Shown here: positions 24,636 to 35,069 of the stretch, piece by piece | How positions within the stretch are numbered: position 1 is the stretch's first letter | How the letters are laid out: each line of letters opens with the position of its first letter | Notes under the pieces: generated by a model | The model's database searches: none | Told to the model about the DNA's origin: nothing | Seen by the model: the letters and a program-made list of their open reading frames with translations, nothing else | Assembly (NCBI GenBank): GCA_905250115.1 | Contig: CAJNOI010000053.1 | Span: 215,947 to 279,946 of the forward strand | From: Adineta steineri | Taxonomy: Eukaryota; Rotifera; Eurotatoria; Adinetida; Adinetidae | Direction of reading: 5' to 3' | Length of the DNA: 64,000 nucleotides | Program-made: the position numbers and the translations under genes

Positions 24636-26815
24636 TTTATTTATTTTGAGTGAAACATCAAGAGAATGAATTTGTTTTTCATTTAGTTTAGTTTTATTTA
24701 TGTAGAATAAATATATCAATTTTGTTTTTAAAGATTATTATTCAAAATATTATTTAATCATTGGACTTTCAACAAAAAGAAAAATTTAATGAAATCAAGA
24801 AATATTCTATTTTACTATTTATATCACAAATTTATCATTAGTATTCAATCAACCGTGAATATTTTTGAAAGTACTCAGAATATTACTGATTCAAATACGA
24901 GATTAGATTGAAATTTAAAAAAAAAAAATCTAAGATTGACTTGTTTAGAATTATAAACAAATAAATTCGAGTGTGGATGTGAGACGAGTATAATACCGAC
25001 ACTCATATACTCAATGAAATTTTCAATATCAGTTTTTGTATCTACCTTCGCTACTTATTATAAGAGTATATTATTTCAAAACTGTGACTTACATTGCTAC
25101 ATTTATTTATTTACAATAAAAAACGTTCTGATGTGTATTACATATTAATCGTATAAAGATTGTACTAACAACTTTTCAATCGTTATTAAACTAAGAGCAC
25201 AACGAAGATATTTTTTTCATCTTCATTCATTTTTTAGTACACCTTCTATAAAAGATGTGAATGCAATGTACTTCATGTGAAATAATGAATATTATCAAAA
25301 TCGAAATAAATGTATCATTTAAATAATTTCGAATATTATTATTTTAAAATGATTTACTTTGTTTTTTTTTCTATTGAGTTGGTTCATAATAATACTCTTT
25401 CTTGGTAGATTTTATTTCTTATCGTGACATTTTAACAACGGTATTGACCTCATCGGATAGTAAACAACATAACTGGATGACTACGACGTGTATGAATAAT
25501 CAACAAATCCTCTCATGGTTTTTTCGTAGAAGGACAAAAAGAGAGTGATATTGGTAAAAGTAATTAATTGCTTTTTTTCTGCCGTCCTCCTATCAAAAAA
25601 GAAAAATATGAGAGAGATAAGATATCTTGAATATATATACGCGTACTAATCATCCTAGCATGTTATATACTTTCTGATGAAAACGAAAAAGAGTATTATT
25701 ATCAATTAATTTAATATGCCCTTTCTAATACAACGAGGTCAATTTGTTTTCCTATTTAAAATAATCTTTTAATAAAAGTTTTGTATAAATGTGAGAACTA
25801 GATTTAGTTTTAATGAAGATTTAATTAGAATCTATCTATCATATCGAAATTATAACTTTCATAAATAAATTCCATTAAAGTTATTTTGTAAGATTTTAAA
25901 TATTAAAACCATTAATCATTTATTTCAATAACGTTATCAAACGAAATTGTAATAGTATAAAGTAATGGATATTTATTTGATCAACTATATATAGACTAAT
26001 GTTATAGTATATTTTTGAATATGTACGACATATCTAATTAGATATTTATTCATTTTTTGATACATTGAACTATAATTTTTATTATGCATCTACTTGTTCT
26101 TTTTATAACATGAAAAAAAATTAATCTTCTTATTATGAGCTTAATAGATCAATTAACCGAAATTTTACTGTTTATTCAGTCAGATGAAACACAGTCACTT
26201 TAATATACTTAAAATCATATATGTGGTACAGTATTTAGTAGGAGAAGATAGTAAATTAAAGTTGATTCGGGATAGAACTAATCGGAATGTTTAGTGAATG
26301 GTATTATTAATCAACTCATATGAAATTTGTTTTAGAACAATTCTTATTCATGAACAACGATAGTCAATATTAGAAATATCAATCAAAAACTTTCTATTAT
26401 ACTCAAAAGTTTTTTTCTAACCTTCATTATTTTTTTGGAAACAAACAGAAACCATATATTGAGAAACTCTTTAAAATCAAGGAACAGTTTGAAACATTTA
26501 ATCATTTCTACGATAACATTCTAAAATGTTCCAAATTGGTTCTATTATTTTAAAAAATGGCAAAGAAATTATAATTCCGACATTTAATATTATCATGGTA
26601 AGTAATAGACAGAAGTATACTTGTGAACATCGAAATATCTTATTCATATTTTCTAAGACTTTATCGACTACATGCACGTATAATCCATCTGATCTGTTGA
26701 ATAAAAGTGACCTCTGTTGAAGAATTTTCATTGGGATAAAAACTAAATAATATTAAAGTAAAAAGAATTTTTGTGTATGTATGAATTCATTTAGATTATC
26801 AAGTCAAGTGGAACG
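24636..26815. other. Intergenic
   Basis: About 2.2 kb of AT-rich DNA with no supported gene. A degenerate member of the hairpin family (GAGTGTGGATGTGAG ... CCGACACTCAT) lies at 24969-25006. Short opposing frames around 26500-26730 look like chance. Confidence 0.4.
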
Positions 26816-28954
26816 ATGAACAATCTATATCTATTGAATTATAGTCATCATGTTATATATTCGAATTTTCGTTTAATTTCATCATCATTAACACCAGTGA
26901 AACCAACGGTAATTTCTCGTATTCGATATGTTCTTAAGCATTATTGGCTTGGATCAAAATTACTTTATAACAACTATAGAGCAATTCAAGGAATTAAAAA
27001 AAAGTTTGAATTTCAGTTTTTTTTAAATCAATTTGATTCGTTTTTTTTTATTTGAAATAGAGATGAAAATTCTGTAACACGTATTGATAAATTGTCACAA
27101 GAACAATTTCGTTATGATATTCGTGTTGGAATTCCATTTGTTACACTATTTAATATACCAATTCTCGGTTATTTAGCACCACTTATTGCTTTATTTGCTC
27201 CAAAATATCTTCCATCAACATTAATTATGCCAACACAACAGGTTACTATATTTAATAAAAATTTCTATGAGTTTTATTTAATTTTCTCAATACATTTAAG
27301 ATTACATTTTTAAAAGATGATGCAAAAACTTCATCATCTATAATTGATTCATTTATGAAATTTAATAAAACACAATATAATGATGAAACTATTTATGGAA
27401 TGATACCAGTTATACAATTTATTAATCAAGTAATACAAGCTTTTTTCTATTTTCTTTCCAAATTCTATATTTACATTTAATCTTTTAATGAATTTTATCT
27501 TAAATAATAATCGTTAATACATTCTATACAATATTTACAAATTCAAATTCGAATAGAGTTATTTCAGATTGCAAATTGTATCTCGATTGTTTTTAGAAGT
27601 GGGATGAGTTAAAAAAAATTGCTGGACAATATACATTCGTTTCGCGACAAAATAGTCGTATTAGACAATAAGTTTAGTATCTCTAAGATATAAAAGAACA
27701 GAAATAAATGCCAACTTTTTTGAATAGAATGACAAAGGTTTGGGTCAAAAAAAGTGAGCTCGACGCGTAAACTTGAACTTTCGAGCTCACGACGATTCGA
27801 GCTAACTTTTTATGACCCAAGGTTTGATGGAAAAATAATAATTCATTAAAATGAGAACTACTCTAGACTGGCAAAAAGCCCAAACAATTTGCTCATTTCT
27901 TATTATGATGTCGAAGGTGGTTATGCTTTCCAGAGATGGGCAACTCCGGAGGTACACCACTCCAACTCCACCCAACTCCACTCCAATTTCCTAAAAATAA
28001 ACTCCAACTCCAACTCTTTCTAACTCCACTGCGATTTAATAAGTCGATTTTTTATCAATACGATTGTAAAAAAATACAGATTTATCAGGAAACATTTTTA
28101 TTTGACACCAATAAGTAAAAACATGATTATCAATTTATGTTTTGTCTATAAAACTTTGAGATCTTTATTTCAACAAATGAAGTCAATAGGAGTTAAATCG
28201 GAGTTGGAAAAAATCACGAAAACCAACTCCACTCCAACTCCGCCCATTTTTGCAAAACTCTGCTCTAACTCCACTCCAACTCCGACCTGGAGTTGCCCAT
28301 CTCTGATGCTTTCTGCTGTTAAATATTTCTTGAGAGACAATTGATCTTCGAAATCCCTAATAATTTCTAATCGACTATAATGAAATGAAAATAAATTTGA
28401 GAAAATCTTATTGATATTCTTACTTATGAATGATTTTATTTTTCTAGGTCACGACTAGTGATGATCCATACAAAATAATAATATCATCAATTCCTGAATA
28501 TTCTATATTATTTTCCAAATGTTATCCATTATCATCATTTTCTCGTGAACATTTATTAATTCTTCATAAATCGGTATTACATTCGTCATTTCTTGCTCGT
28601 TTTTTCTTATCAAATTATTCGTTAGAAGCTCAATTAGAAATGTGGCAATATAAAACATTGATTGATGATAAACAAATAGGAAATATTGATAAACTTTCTC
28701 CATATGAATTAGTTTCATCACTTTATAAACGTGGTCTTTATCTTCATGTAAATGATATGGGAACGATTTTAGAAAATCAACAAAAAAATAATTTAAATAA
28801 AACAAATGAAATTATTGAAATAAATCAAAAGATTTTAAATGATTGGAAACAATTATTATATCAATGGATTGATATTCATAAAAAACTTTCCAAATATAAT
28901 CCAATATCAACAACTTTTCTTCTTCATATTTCACCGTTACTTGTTAAACAATAA
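26816..28954 (+). CDS. LETMD1: LETM1 domain-containing protein LETMD1-like
   Basis: Predicted mitochondrial inner-membrane protein of the LETM1 ribosome-binding-domain family. Four exons: 26816-27003, 27061-27241, 27301-27429 and 28448-28954; 334 residues. After a basic N-terminus with targeting character, the membrane segment VGIPFVTLFNIPILGYLAPLI is followed by FAPKYLPSTLIMP, the LETM1 signature (P..LPSTF). The last exon carries the soluble part: LEMWQYKTLIDDKQIGNIDKLSPYELVSSLYKRGLYL, corresponding to the helical LETMD1 segment that ends in the AC..RGL-type motif. No EF-hands or long coiled coil are present, which separates it from LETM1 itself. Intron 3 (27430-28447) is about 1 kb and contains two separate repeat insertions. 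Confidence 0.85.
27740..27820. repeat. 81-bp imperfect palindrome in LETMD1 intron
   Basis: TTGGGTCAAAAAAAGTGAGC and following CTCGA at the left match the reverse complement of the right end with two mismatches over about 24 bases. AGCTCGA/TCGAGCT blocks recur inside. AAGGTTT-like sequence flanks both sides. It is probably a tiny fold-back element. Confidence 0.6.
27931..28305. mobile_element. hAT-type MITE (375 bp) in LETMD1 intron
   Basis: It has perfect 17-bp terminal inverted repeats (CAGAGATGGGCAACTCC at the left, its reverse complement at the right) and an identical 8-bp target duplication ATGCTTTC at 27923-27930 and 28306-28313. The interior has many CCAACTCCA-type subterminal repeats in both orientations and no transposase. 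The perfect ends and duplication suggest recent insertion. Confidence 0.93.
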
Positions 28955-30500
28955 AATACCTTTTAGATTATTCATTTCTTTTCTCAAATATTTTAGAAAT
29001 CATAAATCAATAACATCAAACTATTCCGTATTTTTTACAAATGCTAATGATAATTTTGATAGTGAATGAAATATTCATATCCTTACCATTTTCCAACGAT
29101 TTCTTGACAAAAACTTTGTATCAAAAAATTCATTTTTTAACAAAATTTAATTCATGATTTGATCATGAAGTTAAACATTTTCTTGTAATGAAATTTGTTC
29201 TACTATACAGTCATCTAACACACGAATGTGTTTGTTTTCAATTCTAAATATCGATACACTTGTAGCAAACTACACAACAAAGCAATTTATTGAAAATAAA
29301 GTGCATCAATATTTTTTCGATTTATCTGTACTTGTTCTTCTTCAGATGCTTAACAAGGAAAACACGAATGCCTAATTCGAACAATATAGTAAAATATTTC
29401 TTTATTTGTTGTAAGGGAACATAATGTATTTTTGTATATATTCATTGATATAATCAATTCACGTACTCTCTGCATAGCCGTTTTCATATCAATATAATTA
29501 CATAATGATAGATGAATGTTAGTTTTAATCTTTACATTTGTAACAAAACCGTCATGTTACTAAGAAGAATTTTTTTGTAAATAGATTGTAAGAGAGAGCT
29601 CAACACTGTCTTAACATATAAAAATCTCTTTATTTAGGAGTATTTTGTTTATTCAGTGCTAATATGGGAAGATTGTTCATTAAAAAAAAAAGAAGTATTT
29701 TTCTCTTTCTTGTATTTTACTCCCATTTATAATATATTCTTGACTATATTAATGGTATAAAATTTGTTTTTACTCCTCTTTTTCTTGGTCATTTGATATT
29801 ATTATATCTCGACTCATCCTGTTATATGTGTAATATGAATATTTTCTTCTACTCAATTGGAAAGACAAGTGGACCAACTGTTTATATATCTTTATTAGCT
29901 TTTTTCTTCTTTGATATCATTCATTATCGTAAATCGTATACCTGTTGTACATATACTATTTCTTCTCATATATCTCGCTATACTTTCCATTTGTATCATA
30001 TTTTCAATTATCCTCTTTAGTCTTCTATTATCGTTTGGATTGGTCTTTTTATTGATCAATCGATATTGATATCAATTGATATGATATTAGCAGAGTTATT
30101 GTTGTTACATGTTTTATCTCATTTATTAAAATGAAATTGTATATTTAATTCTAACATCTACCATAAAAGCAAAATCCTAGCTACGCCATTGACTAATAGG
30201 CAAAAGTATTACAGTATCCAATCTGGTTATTACCTACATCAAAGACATTGCTTTTTATTTTGCGTTCTTCAAACGACAAGGTTTGCCGTCGGCAATGGAG
30301 AAGTATAACGATAAAACATATGACTCTTCTCTCCGATTACTTATTTAGGTATTCAGTATATTTCGTCTCGGTTCAGTGCACTACATGTATGGGATAGGAA
30401 AGCAAAGAAGCACATAATCATAAAAAAGAGCACAAGTCAGCAACATAACTATTTAGAACGTGATACATTCATTTGGCTTCTGCGCTTGTGTAATTATCAT
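28955..30500. other. Intergenic before the siderophore synthetase
   Basis: No supported gene. Around 30168-30192 the minus strand reads CAATGGCGTAGCTAGGATTT, which resembles the terminal repeat type (CAGTGGCGTAGC...) of many short DNA transposons; no partner end was found. Base composition becomes visibly less AT-rich from about 30280 onward, so the boundary of the foreign-looking block probably lies there. Confidence 0.4.
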
Positions 30501-32123
30501 ATGGCTCATATACCATCGATTCGCACTACTCTTGAACGGGCTCGCTTTGCCACGTCCTCCCGTCTAATTGCATGTCTGATCAATGAACATCTAGTTCGAG
30601 CCAATGCTGATTCGCCTTATAGTGTTGTTATAAATTCTCTCGATGATGATGTCGATATGGACAATAAACTCTTTCTCTCGCTCATTCATGCGATCCCAGT
30701 GGGTTCTCTAACTTCGTTAGATCCCACTGACATAGTGCCTTTCCATATTTTGGACAAAAACGGTAAAGAGCTTCTTTGTCCTGTCGAGATTGCCGATCAA
30801 TTTTGGGAAGGATGCACGATTGATCTGAAGCAAGAGTTGGCGAGTTCAGTTAGAAAACAAGAATGGATACTTAATCATCTTCCTACAAAAATTCCATCGC
30901 TCTTCTCGCCTGCTATCGAGTGGGATCGTTATCTAATCGAAGGTCATCCAACCCACCCAATGCATCGTACACAAATACCATTTGATGGTTTTGAGTCGGT
31001 TTTAGCGACGCCCATGGTCAAGTTTATTTCGATTCCTCGCTCGGAACTGGTCATTCACGGCGAATGGGAGACGATTATGAAACATTATCTTCCCTCAGCG
31101 CCATCTCCCGACACTCTCATTCTACCCGTTCATGAGTTGCAAGTATCTAACGTACTTTCACGCATTCCATCAGCAACGCTTATTCCAAACTTCGAACGGC
31201 AATTCGTTGCTCAATCCTCTATTCGAACAGTCGTACCTCAGCTTGCCTCCGATCTGCCTGGCTTTCTTCTCAAACTGGCGCTGACAATATGCACGACTGG
31301 TGCATGGCGAACTATCTCTTATTATTCTGTCTACAATAGTCCTCGTATTACTCCACTCGCAAAATTCATTGCTCCCGAATGTCTTGTCGTGTTGGGTGAA
31401 GTAGCATCGATTGGCTCGAATGCCACTGATGAAATGGTAAGCAAACACATTGCTTGTATTATACGTGAAGATGCTGAAGCACTCATGCCCAATGAATCGA
31501 TTATAGTGGCATAAGCTCTCGTTGAGAAAACGCCTAATGGTGATATGCCTCTTGTTCGAGTCATCTTTCATCTTGATACCGAACAGAAATGTATCGACTT
31601 CCTTACGCGATACTCTGAAGTCGCTTGTGCTGCCTTTCTTCCACCCATGCTCAAACATGGATTTTGTTTTGAAGCACATGGACAAAACACACTTGCCAGA
31701 TTCGATAGACATACAGGACAGCTAATTGGTTTTGCTATAAGAGACTTTGGAGGTATTAGGATCCATCGAGAACAATTCGAAAGTACGACTCCGTTTAAAC
31801 TTGATGTTTTACCTGGTTCATGCATTGTCACTGATGATATAATGGAAGTCTACATGAAACTATTTCATTGTTTTATTCAGAATCATATGAACCGGCTAGT
31901 GCGTGCGTTGGATCTTCATTATTCGCGTAAAGGTTGGACAGTTGTACGTAAAGCTGTTGAGAAATATATAACTGCCACGTCGCCAGCAGCAAATGCGTGG
32001 CTAAAGGAAACGGTACCGCTCAAAGCATTTCTCAAAATGAAACTTGCTGATAAATATAGGGATTACAGTTACTGTGAAACACCCAATGTTCTCGCATTAG
32101 CTGAGAAGGACGAGGAAAAGTGA
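30501..32123 (+). pseudogene. NIS siderophore synthetase, IucA/IucC family, interrupted by one in-frame stop
   Basis: ATP-dependent amide/ester-forming enzyme of NRPS-independent siderophore synthesis (carboxylate activation, then amine condensation). One intronless frame of 540 sense codons starts at ATG 30501 (an in-frame TTG lies 15 bases upstream) and ends at TGA 32121; codon 338 is TAA (31512-31514) and the frame resumes without shift (ALVEKTPNGDMPLVRVI). Family marks: GHPTHPMHRTQIPFDGF (the HP.HP substrate/ATP segment), SSIRTVVPQL with LALTICTTGAWRTI, and after the stop FCFEAHGQNTLARF followed by IRDFGGIRIHRE, the C-terminal IucA/IucC catalytic motif. The length is near the family norm (about 580-620). 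Base composition and codon choice are clearly less AT-rich than neighbouring genes and there are no introns, both signs of horizontal acquisition. The stop means a recent pseudogene, an assembly or allele error, or readthrough; everything else looks intact. Confidence 0.88.
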
Positions 32124-32452
32124 TTGCATATCACAGTTTTTTTTAATGTATTTGTAGTACACTTGATAAAATCTTTGAATAAAATACAAAGTCAATAATA
32201 TCATTGTACGAATCAATTGAAACTTCATTCTACCATTTCTATTTTTTGTGTATGCCCTTGTTCTTACTATCCATGGATGGAACAGGTACCGGTTCCATTT
32301 CTGCTTGAAAATGGAACTCGGATCATGTAACAAAATAAACAATAACGAATGTTCTACAATCATGTATTGTTTTTAGAAATAATGTATATTTATTATACAC
32401 ATATACAACTTAATATAATAAAAATGTACAGTTTATTACAATGATTCATTTA

Positions 32453-33066
32453 TTAATTAAATTTTTTATATTGGTCAAGTGGTTTTGTAGATGAAAATAA
32501 TCCTATTATTAGAAAAAGCATACGAATTAGTGTGAGTTAACTTATGGTGATAAGCAAACTATACTTTTTCTAATTAAAATAATATAAAAGATTCTTACCG
32601 CCAGTTACTCCCATCCATGTCCAAATTTTATCCTTAAATGTTGTTGTTGTTGTTGTGTGTGAGGCTGTGGGTGTGGGTGGTGGTGGTTGTGGTGATGATG
32701 TTGACGCGAAAAGCCTATCATTACGTGCTAAAAACAAAGAGAGCATATGGATTATATAATTTTTTAAGTTGTTTTCTTATACGATCAGAATAAATGAGAT
32801 CATAAACAACATTATCATTCCAATTCCAAACAAAATTGTCATCTTTATCAAATGGTATACTAAAAGAAAACAATAAAGATTTTCCTGAAAATTTCTTTTT
32901 GTTTTTTTCCAGCGGACCTAAAACAACCGCTTTCATTCATCTCAATTAATCCAACTGCATCGGGAAATGTTCTACGAAAATAATTGTAATTAATTTTGCT
33001 ATGTTCATTCACAACCAACTTAACAATAGCTTTTTTGTGGTTGTCAAACACTTTCACAAATTGCAT
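32453..33066 (-). CDS. Small protein with possible TDP-43-type N-terminal fold
   Basis: Four exons: 32918-33066, 32783-32859, 32599-32727 and 32453-32502; exactly 135 codons. The first 75 residues include NYFRRTFPDAVGLIEMNES and VWNWNDNVVYDLIYSD, which resemble the ubiquitin-like N-terminal domain of TDP-43 (pattern FP.A.GL ... W...VY). No RNA-recognition motif follows. Instead there is a low-complexity SPQPPPPTPTASH and poly-Thr segment, and a short tail FKDKIWTWMGVTGGLFSS. The Pro/Thr repeat is encoded by TGTGGGTGTGGG-type DNA (minus strand of about 32660-32680), so a telomere-like motif lies within an exon. The TDP-43 resemblance is tentative; the exon structure is well supported by phase. 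Confidence 0.6.
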
Positions 33067-34741
33067 TTTTACCTATGAATTTAAAAATAGTTGAGTTGAT
33101 AAATTCAAATCATGAAATTATATTACAAATAATAATCAATTTGAAGAATTTGATGATTTTAACTTCAAATAATGTCTGCGTCCGCAAACAAACAAACAAA
33201 ACCAGGACAATCACGTTAAAAATTTTTTATCTAATAATGATTAACTGATAAAATAGTATAAATGGGGATAGAATAATAGCAAAACAATCTTTTAAATAAA
33301 AAGAAATAAGAGCCAATAAAATCTCATCAATTGATTGACCGTAGATGTTACTTTATTCGTGATTGGTCAGTCATATTGACCTAATAACAATTGCTGACTA
33401 GAAACATTGCTGATTCAGTTCGTAGAGCAAATGCCATCTTTCGGATAATATCGAATGGTCAAATCTAACGAGGAAACCTTTTAGGGTGATACCTCCCGTT
33501 TTCATTCATTCATATCTCATTTAGTTAAGTATATTGAGACAGTAAAAACCCTAAAGGAGATTTTCCCCAAACTCTGTTGTTGTTGAAATATTGTATTTTT
33601 AAGATATAGAGATATCCCATTCCTGTGGTCCCCTCACGTAAGAAACTCAGTTTCAATTGTATTAAGACAATTATGACCAATATACACTTGATCAATAATA
33701 CTATATTCAAAATGGTAGATTGTCGAAAGTTTTATAGATGAAAAAGCACGTCACTGATAGGTAGATCATCGAATTCCTATCATGTACATTTCGATAATTT
33801 AGCTTTAGGGAAAGTGTATACACAAGTTCTATTCTATCATAATTAGAGTGTACCATTACTTCAATTTCTGAGCAGTCATCCTGTTCTGCAATGTTGAACA
33901 TTGTAGGAATCGATTACGCCATATAAGAAGGCCTACTCAACTTTGATCGAACTTCGTCAATTCCTGAAAACTCGGAATTTAAGGCATAAATAAAACGTTG
34001 TTCTGTTAAAAAAGAAATTATTAATGATAAATATTTTTTTGAAAAGAATAATTGATCGAATTACTAAATTATATTGATATTTAGCAAACCTGAAATGATA
34101 GAATAATAAAAAAAAATTTTTTCCAACAAAAGTTAAATAGGAATTTATTCATTTTGGTTAAGGCTTTTTTTGTTATTATTAAAATAGTCTTGTTTGATTT
34201 AAAATAATATTTGCAACTGATATATAAGAAACATGTTTAATCATTTTACAAGATTATAATTGAATTTGAATTAGGAATATCTATTGAAAAGCAAAAGAAG
34301 TTTCAACAACATTATTATAACAGTAGTAGTAACATTTTTTTCGAATAATATCAAATTTAGGAATTTGTGTGCTCCCAAATATATTTTCTTGAGAATTTAT
34401 AACAATAATATTACGTTCATAACATGTCAGTATACATTTACCAAAACATTTCATCAAAAACTGTCGCGGGAAACCTTTCTTTTCTAAGAATATGATACGA
34501 TAGATGATAAATTCTGTATTGAAATAGATATCTAAGATTTCAATCAATTGATACTCAATAGAAATTAAATCTTTAGGTTTTTTTTATTATATTCTTTGTA
34601 ACAAACTAAAAATACAAAATAAATTTACAAGTTTTTATTAGTTGAAATTGTTTTTATTCCTAATAAAAAAAAATATTTTTAATAAAATTCATTGATTGAA
34701 AAAGGAAGTCTATTTACCGATTTATTTCATATTGATAATAA
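33067..34741. other. Intergenic with a decayed fold-back relative
   Basis: No supported gene. It contains a diverged copy of the fold-back element seen at 39818 (see 33455-33650). A minus-strand frame of about 80 codons at 34281-34530 ending FGKCILTCYERNII...SFAFQ was considered but lacks an ATG and supporting splice partners. Confidence 0.4.
33455..33650. mobile_element. Diverged half-copy of the fold-back element family
   Basis: Sequence here follows the arm of the 39818-40461 element in order: ATGGTC, TAACGAGG, GTGATACC, a C/T-rich block, a TTGAGA block, AAGATATAGAGATA, CCCAT.CC.GTGGTCCCCTCA. It has the same orientation as the outer-to-inner reading of either arm. No second arm is found, so it is a truncated or very old copy. 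Confidence 0.6.
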
Positions 34742-35069
34742 TTAATGTGATTTAATGGTTAATATCATTAGTGGAATGATAATTAAAAGAATAATTCCAA
34801 TGAATATAATGATTCCAATTAAAATTTGAATTTTTCTTGAAAAACATTTTGGAAAATCATTTATAGTTTTACTAAAGAATAAAAATTGAATTAAAAGATA
34901 TTTCTGAATAATATATCTACTCAATAGTAATTGATGTTTCTCGTTGAATTGTCCAATCAGGATTATCAAAAGATTTTGATTTAAGATCATTTTCATCAAT
35001 TTCTGAATCGATATTAACAGAAGATTGAGGATAAAATGATGATGAATGTTCTTCGATGGTATTCATCAT
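34742..35069 (-). CDS. Small C-terminally anchored membrane protein, hypothetical
   Basis: Two exons, 34921-35069 and 34742-34871; 92 residues with frame kept. The N-terminal half is acidic and Ser-rich (MMNTIEEHSSSFYPQSSVN, IDSEIDENDLKSKSFDNPDW). A basic FPKCFSRK then leads into one transmembrane helix IQILIGIIIFIGIILLIIIP and a short LMILTIKSH end. This is the layout of a tail-anchored protein. The donor GTAGAT is not optimal. No family recognised. Confidence 0.5.

Noticed and set aside
27936..28344. Two plus-strand frames in the LETMD1 intron (PTPLQLHPTPLQF-like)
   Set aside because: They are translations of the ACTCCAACTCC subterminal repeats of the hAT MITE.
30486..30500. Upstream TTG start for the NIS synthetase
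   Set aside because: Eukaryotic context; the in-frame ATG at 30501 is five codons downstream and starts a natural N-terminus (MAHIPSIRTT).
31437..31515. Intron that would splice out the stop codon in the NIS synthetase (GTAAGC donor at 31437, AG at 31514-31515)
   Set aside because: It would delete conserved-looking residues (KHIACIIREDAEAL) and shift the frame by one base, so it does not rescue the protein.
31170..31831. Minus-strand frames overlapping the NIS synthetase
   Set aside because: Shadows of a less AT-rich coding region; no family features.
34281..34547. Minus-str frame ending FGKCILTCYERNII...SFAFQ
   Set aside because: It begins with a non-ATG codon and no splice partner could be phased to it; kept only as a remark in the intergenic entry.
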